A DNA stretch of 15,755 nt, from the NCBI GenBank assembly GCA_945957335.1, contig CAMFLJ010000046.1, forward strand, positions 1 through 15,755, written 5' to 3'. Position numbers and translations under genes: made by a program. Shown here piece after piece: positions 1 to 8,020 of the stretch. Under the pieces are notes generated by a model. The model was not told the DNA's origin. It searched no databases and saw nothing but the letters and a program-made list of their open reading frames with translations. How positions within the stretch are numbered: position 1 is the stretch's first letter; every line of letters starts with the position of its first letter. The DNA is from an uncultured Actinomycetes bacterium. GTDB taxonomy: Bacteria > Actinomycetota > Acidimicrobiia > Acidimicrobiales > Acidimicrobilacustridaceae.

Positions 1-202
1 ACCGCCCCGGGCTCGCCCCCCGCGCGGTGGCGGGCGCGCGCCGCCCCGTGGCGCGGCCCCGTTTCGCTGGGCGCCGCGCGGGGTTCGCCGGCGTGGTGGT
101 GCCCCCTGTGGGGCCCCCCCCACGACAGGCGGGGCCGGGCACACGTGACACCGAGGGTGAGGGGGGAATGCTCGACCCTCAGGCGCGTGGGCCCAGGTCG
201 GC
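1..202. other. Non-coding region downstream of the binding-protein gene
   Basis: This is the extremely GC-rich stretch after the last gene of the transcription unit. I see no credible gene: the short open frames here have low-complexity Arg/Pro/Gly-rich translations typical of chance frames in GC-rich DNA. It contains two hairpin-forming segments (about 92-124 and 151-183) that could end the minus-strand transcript. What lies beyond position 1 is unknown. Confidence 0.6.
92..124 (-). terminator. Candidate hairpin terminator without a U-tract
   Basis: Positions 92-105 can pair with 110-124 around a four-base loop (106-109), giving a long GC stem with a few mismatches or bulges. The inner pairing GCCCC/GGGGC is perfect, and the outer CGTGG/CCACG closes the stem. 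It lies about 80 bases past the stop codon of the binding-protein gene. A second, weaker inverted repeat (GAGGGT at 153-158, ACCCTC at 175-180) sits closer to the stop. Neither is followed by a run of U on the minus strand, so factor-independent termination is uncertain. Confidence 0.35.
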
Positions 203-1486
203 TCACGGCACCGGCGTCGTGTTCGACTCGAGCCGCTGGGTGTCCGGGTTGTAGGTGGCCAGGTACACCGGCGGGTTACCGGAGGGCTGATCGGGCGTGT
301 AGTCGGAGGTGGTCCCGACCGCCGGCACCTGGAAGACGCCGAGATCGTGCCCGGCCTGGAGGAAGGTGTCGTTGTTCAGCGTCGACCCGGCCTTCTCGGC
401 GATGGCCTGGAAGAGCGTCATCGACTGGCAGGCGACCAGCACCGAGACGAAGGTCTCGCGATCGGAGGGGGTCGCCGTGGTCGGGTCCTGGACCTGACGG
501 TCGGGCTGCGCCTTCAGGATGGAGTTCCGGCACGCCACGAACTTCGGCTCGTTCCACCAGACCGAGGCAGGGGCAGCGGCGCCGGTGATGATCCCGTCGA
601 GCAGCTGCAGGTCCTCAGGGGACTTGGCGACCTTCCACGCCGCCACCGTGTTCTGGTCCGTGGCGATGTTGCGGGGCCTGAAGTTGGTCTTCGCCAGGCC
701 CGTCGCCCAGCTCGAGAACGTCTGGTTCACCGAGATCACGACCTCGACGCCCTCGCTCTTGAACTTCTCGGCGATCGTCTGGGCGGCGGCGGCCGCGGCG
801 TTGGCGTCGTTGTCGGGGGTGTCGATGACGGCGTAGTCGACGTTCTGGACGTTCGCCGCGGCCAGCGCCGGCTTGACCGCCGCGTCGACGGTCGGGGCGT
901 CGGCGGTGCTGCTGATGACCGCCACCTTCTTGCCGGTGAACGCGCCCTGGGCGGCCGCACCCTCGATGGTCTTGGTGGCGAGCCGCTCCCACGTGGCGTA
1001 CCAGGTGAACCACGGGGCCTTCGCGGCGCTCAGCGCCTCACCGGTCATGTAGCCACCGACCACCGCGGTGTCGTGGTCCTTGACGTAGCACGGGACCACG
1101 TTCGTCTGGATGTTGCCGACGACCGCGAAGACCTTCTGGTCCTCGGCCAGCTTCACGCACGCCGTCGTGCCGGCATCGGTGCCGATCGGGCTGACGGGCG
1201 TGTCGACGAGCTGCAGCTTGCGACCGTTGATGCCGCCGTTGGCGTTGATCTGGTCGGCGACGGCCTGGAAGGCGCTCTGGTAGTCGCCGTGGTCGAGGTT
1301 CATGAGGTCGCGGAGGCTCGAGAGGTCGGTGTAGGTCACACCGATCTTGATCGAGTCGGCGGTGACGCCCTGACCGGGCTCGGTTGAGGCCGGCGCCGTG
1401 CTCGACGTCGACGTGCTGTCACCGGTGGACTTGCAGCCGACGAGCAGCACCGCGGCCAGGCTCAAGAGCGCAACAGCTCTCTTCAT
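203..1486 (-). CDS. Liv/HAAT-type ABC transporter substrate-binding lipoprotein
   Basis: This 427-residue protein is the extracellular ligand-binding component of the transporter encoded next to it. Residues 1-18 form a lipoprotein signal: MKR, a hydrophobic stretch, then the lipobox LVGC with the lipidated Cys18. A Ser/Thr-rich tether (about 19-40) follows, then a type I periplasmic-binding fold (Peripla_BP_6-like) that begins IKIGVTYTDLSS and contains INANGGINGRKLQL, typical of LivJ/LivK relatives. Cys110 and Cys133 are spaced like the family's N-lobe disulfide; Cys319 and Cys353 could form a second one. The ATG is supported by GGGGA seven bases upstream and by the signal peptide. The gene lies 174 bases after livHMG and has its own promoter-like sequence with an operator-like motif. 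Family ligands include amino acids, urea, amides and aromatics. Here rhamnose or a rhamnoside is inferred only from context. Confidence 0.9.
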   Translation of the reverse strand: MKRAVALLSLAAVLLVGCKSTGDSTSTSSTAPASTEPGQGVTADSIKIGVTYTDLSSLRDLMNLDHGDYQSAFQAVADQINANGGINGRKLQLVDTPVSPIGTDAGTTACVKLAEDQKVFAVVGNIQTNVVPCYVKDHDTAVVGGYMTGEALSAAKAPWFTWYATWERLATKTIEGAAAQGAFTGKKVAVISSTADAPTVDAAVKPALAAANVQNVDYAVIDTPDNDANAAAAAAQTIAEKFKSEGVEVVISVNQTFSSWATGLAKTNFRPRNIATDQNTVAAWKVAKSPEDLQLLDGIITGAAAPASVWWNEPKFVACRNSILKAQPDRQVQDPTTATPSDRETFVSVLVACQSMTLFQAIAEKAGSTLNNDTFLQAGHDLGVFQVPAVGTTSDYTPDQPSGNPPVYLATYNPDTQRLESNTTPVP

Positions 1487-1563
1487 TTTGGGTCCCCTGA
1501 GAGTTCGTGTGCGGGCGGTTCGCTCCCCGGCACGGATCCCCCTGGCCGAAAAGCTAACGCCGT

Positions 1564-1590
1564 TCTATACCAAAATGTGCGAACGATCAA
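1564..1590 (-). promoter_or_regulatory. Predicted promoter of the binding-protein gene
   Basis: On the minus strand, TTGATC (1585-1590) is followed after 15 bases by TATAGA (1564-1569). TGG immediately precedes TATAGA and so forms an extended -10 element. The local AT content is clearly above the surroundings. The predicted start point leaves a leader of roughly 70 bases before the ATG at 1486. The 15-base spacing is short, so the extended -10 is the stronger argument. Confidence 0.5.
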
Positions 1591-1606
1591 GATCGAACGT
1601 GATCAC
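1576..1606 (-). promoter_or_regulatory. Operator-like sites over the binding-protein promoter
   Basis: Positions 1576-1598 match the sequence upstream of deoR (14371-14393) at 17 of 23 positions without gaps and in the same orientation. On the minus strand both start GTTCG and end TCGCACA. The copy here overlaps the predicted -35 element, as expected for a repressor site. It contains the inverted repeat CGATC-AA-GATCG (1584-1595) and is followed by the perfect 8-base palindrome GTGATCAC (1599-1606). The binding protein is not identified; the local DeoR regulator is the simplest candidate. Confidence 0.45.
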
Positions 1607-1660
1607 ACATCGAGCCGCTGACGGTGCGCCGCCACCGTGCGCTCCGGGACCGAGCGGGCC

Positions 1661-4510
1661 TCAGGGGGTGTGCTCGTCGCCGACCTCGGCGAGCTGGCCG
1701 CTGCGGGCGATGGTCCGCTCGTCGGTGCCCAGGTAGCTGGCGATGACCGCAGGGTCGTTGCGCACCGCCTCGGGCGAGCCCTCGGCGATCACCCGGCCGA
1801 GCTCGAGGCAGTAGACCCGGTCGCTCATGCCCATGATGAGCGGCATGTCGTGCTCGATGACGAGCATCGAGGCACCGAGCTGGCGGCGGATCTCGACCAG
1901 CAGCGGACCCATCGCCTCGGCCTCGCGCTGGGCGACGCCGGCCGTCGGCTCGTCGAGGCAGAGGAGGCGGGCGTCCAGCGCGAGCAGCCCCGCCAGCTCG
2001 ACGATGCGGCGGGTGCCCGTGGAGAGCTCGGAGATCGGCTTGTCGGCGTAGCGGCCGAGGCCCAGGAAGTCGACCAGCTCGGCGGCGTCGGCCCGCTTGG
2101 CGCGCTCCTTGGTGCGGGCACGCGGCGAGAAGAGCGCGACGGCGAGGAGGCCGGTGCGGCCCCGCGCCTCGAGCGCCACCTCGACGGTCTCGCGCACGGT
2201 GAGCTCGGGGAAGAGGGTGGCGGCCTGGAAGGTGCGGCCGAGGCCCCTGCGGGCGCGAAGTGCGGGCGCCTGCCCGCTGATGTCGGCGCCGAGGAGCTCG
2301 ACGGTGCCCGTCGACGGCACGAAGCCGCCGACGGCGTTCATCAGGGTCGACTTGCCGGCGCCGTTGGTGCCGATCAGGCCGACGATCTCGCCGTTGCGCA
2401 CCTCGATGGAGACCTCGTCGTTGGCCCGGACGCCGCCGAACGCCACCGACACGTCGACGGTGCGCAGCACCACGTCGAGGTCGACGGGCTCACGCCGGGT
2501 GGAGCCGATGGTGGAGGGAGGCCCGGCGGCGGCCTTCTCGAGCTCCGGGAGCCTTCCCTCCAGCCAGCGGTAGAGCGCCGCCCTGGTGTTGTAGGCGACC
2601 TGCACGAAGCCGCCCGGGAAGTAGAGCAGGAGCACGAGCAGGCCGAGGCTCGACGACAGCAGCGGCACGAGCGCGCTGTCGGGGAACAGGGCAGGGAGGC
2701 CGATCACCCAGACCGCGCCGATCACCGCGCCCGCGGTCGAGCCCATGCCGCCGATCACGATGATGGCCACGAGCGTGAGCGACGCCCCGACGACGAACGG
2801 GGACTCGCTGAAGCTGATCTGCTGCGAGGCGCCGGCGAGCAGCCCACCGCCGAGGCCGGCGATGAACCCCGAGAGGGCGAAGGCGCGCAGCTTGGTGAAG
2901 CTGGGGCGGACGGTGTAGCCCGCCGCGGTGTCGGCGTTGTCGCGCACGGCGATGGTGACCCGGCCGACACCCGAGCGCCGGAGCCGGCCGAGCAGCGCCA
3001 TCACCAGCACCAGCACGGCGAGGACCACGTAGTAGTAGGTGCGCTGGTTGCGCAGGTTGAGCCCGAGCAGCTCGCCGCGGGGGAACGACGCGGCCGAGGC
3101 GGCGCCACCGGACAGGATCTTCAGGCGGTAGATCCACGAGCCGGCGGCGACGGCGAAGGCGAAGGTGGTGACGGCGAGCAGGAGGCCGCGCACGCGGAGC
3201 GCCCCTGCGCCGATCACCACCGACAGCAGGGTGGTCACGAGCGCGCCGATCAGGATCGAGAGCACGAACGGGATGCCGTACATCTCGAAGCTGATCAGCT
3301 GGGTGCCGCCGATCTTCCAGTCGACCGCCAGGCCCCGCGTGAGCGATGCGGCGGTCAGGGCACCGATGCCGGCGAACGCCATCTGGCCGAGCGACAGCTG
3401 GCCGGCCCACCCGGTGAGGACGGTGAGCGAGAGGGCGCAGACGGCCCAGGCGGCGATGACCGCGTAGAGGAGCTGCCGGGAGGGCTGGGTGATGATCAGC
3501 GGCAGCACGACCGCGGCACCCAGGAGCACGAGCAGCACCAGGCGGTCGAGGTGGCGGACCCAGAAGATCGACTTGAGGCGCTCGGGGATGGCCTCCACCC
3601 GCGGCGTGAAGGAGAAGGCCCCCTCCTGGTCGGCCGACCCGTGGCGGGACTGCAGCCAGACCGCCACGAGCACGACGATCAGCAGGAGGAGGTCGACGAG
3701 GCCGGGCTGGTCGAGGAAGTTGAAGCGCAGCACCGACTGGGCGAGGCCGATCACCAGGGCGGCGGCCAGCGCCACGCGGAACGACGACAGGCGGGCGATG
3801 ACCGCGGCGACGAGAGCTCGCAGCAGCGTGTTCGGGCCCAGGGCCTGGAGGCTGGAGGCGGAGCCCTCGAGCCCGCCGACGAGGATCATCGAGACCGTCG
3901 CCAGCAGGCCGCTGATCGACCACACGAAGGTCGAGACGATCTTCGGGCTGATGCCGGAGAGGCGGGCCAGGTCGGGGTTGCCGGCCGAGGCCTTGACCGT
4001 GCGGCCGAGGAGCGTGCGGTTGAGGAACCAGCCGAGGACGATGGCGATGACCGGTGCCGCCACCAGGATGAGGACCTGCGAGCCCTTCAGGCGCAGGTCC
4101 GCGATGTTCCACACCGAGCCGACCGCTTGCGGGAAGGGCTTCCCCTTGCCGATGAGGTCGGGGTAGGCGTTGAGGATCGCCAGGGAGAGCTGGGCGACGC
4201 CGATGGTGGCGACGAGCACGATCACGCGCGGTGCCTTGAAGAGCCGGCGGATCACCACCAGCTCGACCACCCCGCCGTAGACGGTCCCCGCCACGAGCGC
4301 GATGGCCAGCGACACCCAGAACGGGAAGCCGTAGTTGACGTCGCAGATCACGAGGAGGCCGGCGCCGACCAGGCCCATGTTGCCGACCGCGAAGTTGATG
4401 ACCTTGGTCGAGCGGTAGACCAGCACGATCGACATCGCGAGCAGGCCGTAGACGAGGCCCTGGATGACGCCGTCGAGGACGATCTGCTGGGAGAGCCAGG
4501 CGCCGAACAT
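1661..4510 (-). CDS. LivH-LivM-LivG fusion: HAAT ABC permease-permease-ATPase
   Basis: A single 949-residue polypeptide carries both membrane subunits and one ATPase of a branched-chain-amino-acid-type importer. Residues 1 to about 290 are LivH-like (GLVYGLLAMSIVLVYRSTKVINFA near the N terminus). About 320-640 are LivM-like, including LTGWAGQLSLGQMAFAGIGA at 365-384. About 678-949 are LivG-like: Walker A GTNGAGKST (714-722), Walker B LLCLDE with Glu854, and the switch His887 in VIEHDM. The ABC signature reads LSTGTRR (829-835) rather than the usual LSGGQ. These parts are separate genes in classical Liv systems. The ATG at 4510 shares one base with the TGA of the MFS-LivF gene and has AAGGAGG just upstream, so translation is probably coupled. 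The open frame continues upstream of 4510, but that part is antisense-like shadow with no family similarity. Confidence 0.9.
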   Translation of the reverse strand: MFGAWLSQQIVLDGVIQGLVYGLLAMSIVLVYRSTKVINFAVGNMGLVGAGLLVICDVNYGFPFWVSLAIALVAGTVYGGVVELVVIRRLFKAPRVIVLVATIGVAQLSLAILNAYPDLIGKGKPFPQAVGSVWNIADLRLKGSQVLILVAAPVIAIVLGWFLNRTLLGRTVKASAGNPDLARLSGISPKIVSTFVWSISGLLATVSMILVGGLEGSASSLQALGPNTLLRALVAAVIARLSSFRVALAAALVIGLAQSVLRFNFLDQPGLVDLLLLIVVLVAVWLQSRHGSADQEGAFSFTPRVEAIPERLKSIFWVRHLDRLVLLVLLGAAVVLPLIITQPSRQLLYAVIAAWAVCALSLTVLTGWAGQLSLGQMAFAGIGALTAASLTRGLAVDWKIGGTQLISFEMYGIPFVLSILIGALVTTLLSVVIGAGALRVRGLLLAVTTFAFAVAAGSWIYRLKILSGGAASAASFPRGELLGLNLRNQRTYYYVVLAVLVLVMALLGRLRRSGVGRVTIAVRDNADTAAGYTVRPSFTKLRAFALSGFIAGLGGGLLAGASQQISFSESPFVVGASLTLVAIIVIGGMGSTAGAVIGAVWVIGLPALFPDSALVPLLSSSLGLLVLLLYFPGGFVQVAYNTRAALYRWLEGRLPELEKAAAGPPSTIGSTRREPVDLDVVLRTVDVSVAFGGVRANDEVSIEVRNGEIVGLIGTNGAGKSTLMNAVGGFVPSTGTVELLGADISGQAPALRARRGLGRTFQAATLFPELTVRETVEVALEARGRTGLLAVALFSPRARTKERAKRADAAELVDFLGLGRYADKPISELSTGTRRIVELAGLLALDARLLCLDEPTAGVAQREAEAMGPLLVEIRRQLGASMLVIEHDMPLIMGMSDRVYCLELGRVIAEGSPEAVRNDPAVIASYLGTDERTIARSGQLAEVGDEHTP

Positions 4511-6720
4511 CAGCCGCCCTCCTTGCCGAGGAAGACCGCTCGAGCCAGATCCTCGCGCTCGACCAGCTCCCGGGTCGGGCCCTCGAAGCGCACGTGGCCC
4601 TTCTCCAGGAACACGGCCCGGTCGGAGATGGCCATCGCCACGTTGAGCGACTGCTCGACGACGATGATCGTCATGCCCGTCGCCCTGAGCTCCTCGATGG
4701 CCTCGACGAGGCGCTCGACCATGATCGGGGCGAGGCCGAGCGACAGCTCGTCGATGATCAGCACGTCGGGCTCGCAGGCCAGCACGCGGGCCAGGGCCAG
4801 GAGCTGCTGCTGACCACCGGAGAGCGAGCCGGCCAGCTCGTCGGGCCGCTCGGCGAGCTCCGGGAACAGCTCGAGGGCGGCGGCGATGCGGCGCTCCATG
4901 TCGTCGCGGTCGTCGCGGTAGTTCCAGGTGGCCATCTCGAGGTTCTCGCGGATGGTCATGTCCGAGAACACGCCCTTGCCGCCCGGGAGGAGGTGGATGC
5001 CCATGTGGGTCCGCTGCTCGGGGGAGACGTAGGTGATGTTGCGGCCGTCGAGGCGGACGACGCCACGCGACGGCGTGCCCAGACCGGCGATCACCCGCAG
5101 GATCGTCGACTTGCCGGCGCCGTTGGTGCCGAGCAGGGCCAGCACCTCGCCCCGCCGCACCTCGAAGCTCACGTCGAAGAGGATCTGCACGGGCCCGTAG
5201 GAGAAGTCGACGTGGTTGACCTGGATGGCGGGGACCGTCTCGGGATCGGCCTGCTGGCGGTCGTGCTCCTCGAGCTCCTCGCGGATCTCGGCGACGATCA
5301 TCGACAGGTCGTCCTTGATGAACGTCGAGCCCCGGATGATCAGGAGGCCGCCGATCAGGGTCGACGGCACGCCGAGCAGGAGCACCGCGGTGCGGGGGCC
5401 GTAGGCGTTGACGAGGAGCCCGGCGAGCACCGCGCCGCCCGTGGCGCCCACGAAGAAGATGTAGATGGCGCCGAGGGCCGAGCCCATGCCCCGGAGCCGG
5501 TACGGCACGACCGAGGTGAGGATGGGGCCGACCATGGCGAACGACGCCGACAGGAGCACCGCCGACGGCACCCCGAACACGGCGAAGAGCACCGCGTTGG
5601 GCATGAAGTACTGGAACGGCGTGAGCAGCGCCGAGGGCAGGACGATGAGGCCGAGGAGACGGAGGGCCCTCGAGGGGTCGCGCCGGTAGAGGCCGTCGTA
5701 GTACTTGCCGACGAAGGGGATCGTGCACAGCACGGCGACGCCCCCGACGGTGGCCACCGCGCCACGGCCGAACGAGCCGAGGCCGTACTGCTCCTCGAGG
5801 AAGAGGTTGGCCAGGACCGGGACGGTGAAGAGGCCGAAGCCCATGGCCGCGAAGGCGATGATCGTCATGCGGATCGTGTTGATCTGCATCAACCGCGAGA
5901 ACGCGGCCTCCATCGAGATCGGTGCCGGCCGCTCGTCCTCGATGACCTCGCCGAGGACGTCCTTCTTCTCGAACTGGCCACGCGGGGGCTCGGGGATCCG
6001 GAACGCGAGGAAGGCCACCACGGCCGTCGGGATGGCGAGCACGACGAACGCCCACCGCCACCCCGAGCCGCCCCCGGCGAGCGCGGCGATGCCACCGACG
6101 AGCAAGGGGCTGAGCGTGCCGGTGATGCGACCGGCGATGGCCACGCCTGCCGAGATGCGGCCGCGGGTGCCGATCGGGTAGGTGTCGGCCAGCAGCGAGC
6201 CCTGCACGGGCAGCTGGTTCGACTTGGCGACGCCCACGCCCATGCGGGCGAAGAACAGGTTGAGGCCGTTGATGGCCAGGCCCGAGAGCATGACCATGGC
6301 GGAGAAGAACAGGCTCGCGATGGCGATGATGCGCCCTCGGCGGAACCGGTCGGCCAGCCAGCCCATGGGCAGCGAGCCGAGGACGAGGAAGCCACCGGAG
6401 GCGGCGCTGATGAACACGATCACGCCGTCGCTGACGTGGAGCGTGTTGGCGATGTCGGGGGCCAACGTGCTCAGGGCGGCGGACTCGAGCTCGTCGAGGG
6501 CCTGGAGCAGGGCGATCATGCCGAAGGTGAAGGCGCCGCCGATCTTCAGCGCGTCCTTCAGCTTGAGCTCGTCGTCGCCCACGCCGGGCAGCAGGTCGTC
6601 GGCGAAGAGGACGCGCTCCTCGGACGCGGCCTGGCGATCGGCCTCGAGGTCGAGGATCGTCCCTGCGAGGGCTCCGGCGCTCGCCGCGTCGCCCTCCGCC
6701 GCTTCGTTCGTATTCGTCAC
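4510..6720 (-). CDS. MFS transporter fused to LivF-type ABC ATPase
   Basis: This 736-residue protein joins a major-facilitator transporter to an ABC ATPase. After a soluble N-terminal region (1-55), about twelve hydrophobic segments span 59-463. The MFS motif A, GWLADRFRRGR, is at 120-130 between helices 2 and 3, and a charged cytoplasmic loop at about 241-280 separates the two halves. An acidic linker (about 470-497) leads into a LivF-like domain with Walker A GTNGAGKST (531-539), the LSGGQQQ signature (633-639), Walker B VLIIDE (653-658) and VVEQ at the switch position, where LivF proteins carry Gln instead of His. All ATPase motifs look intact. The chosen start is GTG at 6720, after GGGGG and 58 bases past the upstream stop. 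An ATG at 6840 would overlap the upstream gene by about 60 bases and add a low-quality extension. The ATPase domain should pair with the LivG domain of the next gene. The role of the MFS part is unknown. Confidence 0.85.
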   Translation of the reverse strand: MTNTNEAAEGDAASAGALAGTILDLEADRQAASEERVLFADDLLPGVGDDELKLKDALKIGGAFTFGMIALLQALDELESAALSTLAPDIANTLHVSDGVIVFISAASGGFLVLGSLPMGWLADRFRRGRIIAIASLFFSAMVMLSGLAINGLNLFFARMGVGVAKSNQLPVQGSLLADTYPIGTRGRISAGVAIAGRITGTLSPLLVGGIAALAGGGSGWRWAFVVLAIPTAVVAFLAFRIPEPPRGQFEKKDVLGEVIEDERPAPISMEAAFSRLMQINTIRMTIIAFAAMGFGLFTVPVLANLFLEEQYGLGSFGRGAVATVGGVAVLCTIPFVGKYYDGLYRRDPSRALRLLGLIVLPSALLTPFQYFMPNAVLFAVFGVPSAVLLSASFAMVGPILTSVVPYRLRGMGSALGAIYIFFVGATGGAVLAGLLVNAYGPRTAVLLLGVPSTLIGGLLIIRGSTFIKDDLSMIVAEIREELEEHDRQQADPETVPAIQVNHVDFSYGPVQILFDVSFEVRRGEVLALLGTNGAGKSTILRVIAGLGTPSRGVVRLDGRNITYVSPEQRTHMGIHLLPGGKGVFSDMTIRENLEMATWNYRDDRDDMERRIAAALELFPELAERPDELAGSLSGGQQQLLALARVLACEPDVLIIDELSLGLAPIMVERLVEAIEELRATGMTIIVVEQSLNVAMAISDRAVFLEKGHVRFEGPTRELVEREDLARAVFLGKEGG

Positions 6721-6778
6721 CTGTCGATTACCCCCGTCCGAGACAGTACCCGGATCACCGATGGCCCGTCCTGCGATG

Positions 6779-8020
6779 TCACGCCCGCACGCCGGACAGG
6801 TCGAGCAGCGAACGGTCGAGCTCCTCGACGGATCCGGCACCGATGAGGCTCATCGTGCGGCGGACGTCCTCGCGCCACCACCCGAGCAGCTTGTCGACGC
6901 CCTTCTCGCCTCCGGCACCGAGGGCGTACAGGTAGCCCCGGCCGGCCATCGTCGCGGTCGCACCTGCGGCGACCGCCTTCACGATGTCGCTGCCGCGGCG
7001 CACGCCGCCGTCGCAGATGATCTCGGTGCGCCCGCCCACCGCGTCGGCCACCGGCGCGACCAGCGAGAACGTCGCCGGCGAGCCGTCGAGCTGGCGGCCG
7101 CCGTGGTTCGACAGGGCGATGGCGTCGACCCCGAGCCCGGCGGCGATCTCGGCGTCGGCGACGCACTGGATGCCCTTCACCACGACCTTGCCGTCCCACA
7201 CCGAGCGGAGCCAGGCGATGTCGTCCCACGAGAGCGCCGGGTCGAACTGCGAGTTGATGTAGTCGGCGAGCGTGACCGGCGAGGAGCCGTCGCCCACCGC
7301 GTTGCCGACCACGTTGGCGAACCGGATCGGCTCATTGGCCAGGAACCCGAGGGTCCAGGCCGGGTGGACGATGCCGTCGAGGATCGTCGACGGTCCGATG
7401 ACCGGCGGGAGGGAGAAGCCGCGACGGACGTCGCGCTCACGGCGGCCGAACACCGCCGTGTCGACGGTGAGGATCAGCGCCTCGTAGCGCGCCGCCGCGG
7501 CCCGCTGGATCATCTCCTCCACCAGGCCGCGGTCACGCCACGCGTAGACCTGGAACCACAGGCGGCCGCCACTGACGGCGCGCACCTCCTCGATGGAGCG
7601 GGTCGACAGCGTCGAGAGGGCGTACGGCAGCCCCGCCCGCTCGGCGGCACGGGCCACCGCCAGCTCCCCCTGCGGGTCGGCGATGCGGGTGAACCCGGTC
7701 GGCGCCAGCACGAGCGGGAAGGCCACCGGCTCACCGAGGAGGGTGGAGCCCACCTCGACGTCCTGGAGCCCCCGCAGCACGCGTGGGACGAAGCGGGTGT
7801 CGGCGAAGGCCCGCGAGTTGGCCGTGAGCGTGCGCTCGTCCTCGGCACCGCCGTCGATGTAGTCGAAGCAGCCCTTGGGCAGCCGGCGCTTGGCGATGCG
7901 GCGCAGGTCGTCGACCGACGCCGCCCGCTTGAGTCGCCGCTCGACCGCGTCGGTCTCGAACGAGTCGAAGCGCACGACCGAGCGCACCGTCTCATAGCTC
8001 TGGCGGATCGAGAAGCTCAT
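6779..8020 (-). CDS. lldD: FMN-dependent alpha-hydroxy-acid dehydrogenase, probably L-lactate dehydrogenase
   Basis: This 413-residue TIM-barrel flavoprotein belongs to the lactate dehydrogenase/glycolate oxidase family. Family landmarks are visible in order: FDYIDGGAEDE (52-62, substrate-binding Tyr54), LAPTGF (105-110), WFQVYAWRD (155-163), Lys282 in VVVKGI, the active-site SNHGGRQLD with catalytic His306, and the FMN-phosphate region CDGGVRRGSDIVKA (336-349) followed by GRGYLYAL. The length is close to the usual 380-410. The ATG shares its A with the TGA of rhaB, with AGGAG upstream. In this operon the enzyme probably oxidises the L-lactate made by RhaW to pyruvate. Substrate identity cannot be read from sequence alone, since mandelate and glycolate relatives share the same motifs. 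The electron acceptor is unknown. Confidence 0.85.
   Translation of the reverse strand: MSFSIRQSYETVRSVVRFDSFETDAVERRLKRAASVDDLRRIAKRRLPKGCFDYIDGGAEDERTLTANSRAFADTRFVPRVLRGLQDVEVGSTLLGEPVAFPLVLAPTGFTRIADPQGELAVARAAERAGLPYALSTLSTRSIEEVRAVSGGRLWFQVYAWRDRGLVEEMIQRAAAARYEALILTVDTAVFGRRERDVRRGFSLPPVIGPSTILDGIVHPAWTLGFLANEPIRFANVVGNAVGDGSSPVTLADYINSQFDPALSWDDIAWLRSVWDGKVVVKGIQCVADAEIAAGLGVDAIALSNHGGRQLDGSPATFSLVAPVADAVGGRTEIICDGGVRRGSDIVKAVAAGATATMAGRGYLYALGAGGEKGVDKLLGWWREDVRRTMSLIGAGSVEELDRSLLDLSGVRA

Noticed and set aside
27..588. Short plus-strand open frames at the left edge
   Set aside because: They have Arg/Pro/Gly-rich translations with no ribosome-binding site or family resemblance. One is largely antisense to the binding-protein gene.
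1637..4813. A 1058-codon open frame on the plus strand across the transporter genes
   Set aside because: It lies antisense to well-supported LivHMG coding sequence. Its translation is low-complexity, rich in Arg, Glu, Asp, Gly and Ala with no fold signature, as expected for a mirrored frame in GC-rich DNA.
4511..6061. N-terminal extension of the LivHMG frame up to 6061
   Set aside because: The extension overlaps the MFS-LivF gene in another frame and reads as Arg/Pro/His-rich sequence. The ATG at 4510 with a strong ribosome-binding site begins the recognisable LivH domain.
6721..6840. ATG start at 6840 for the MFS-LivF protein
   Set aside because: It would overlap the end of the FMN dehydrogenase gene by about 60 bases and add residues unrelated to the family, including a CxxC-like segment that is only the shadow of the intergenic region. 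GTG at 6720 fits better.
4594..6846. A 750-codon plus-strand open frame opposite the MFS-LivF gene, and a similar one at 6182-8308
   Set aside because: Both have His/Glu/Asp/Arg-rich or Ser/Arg-rich compositions without motifs and sit opposite clear enzymes or transporters.
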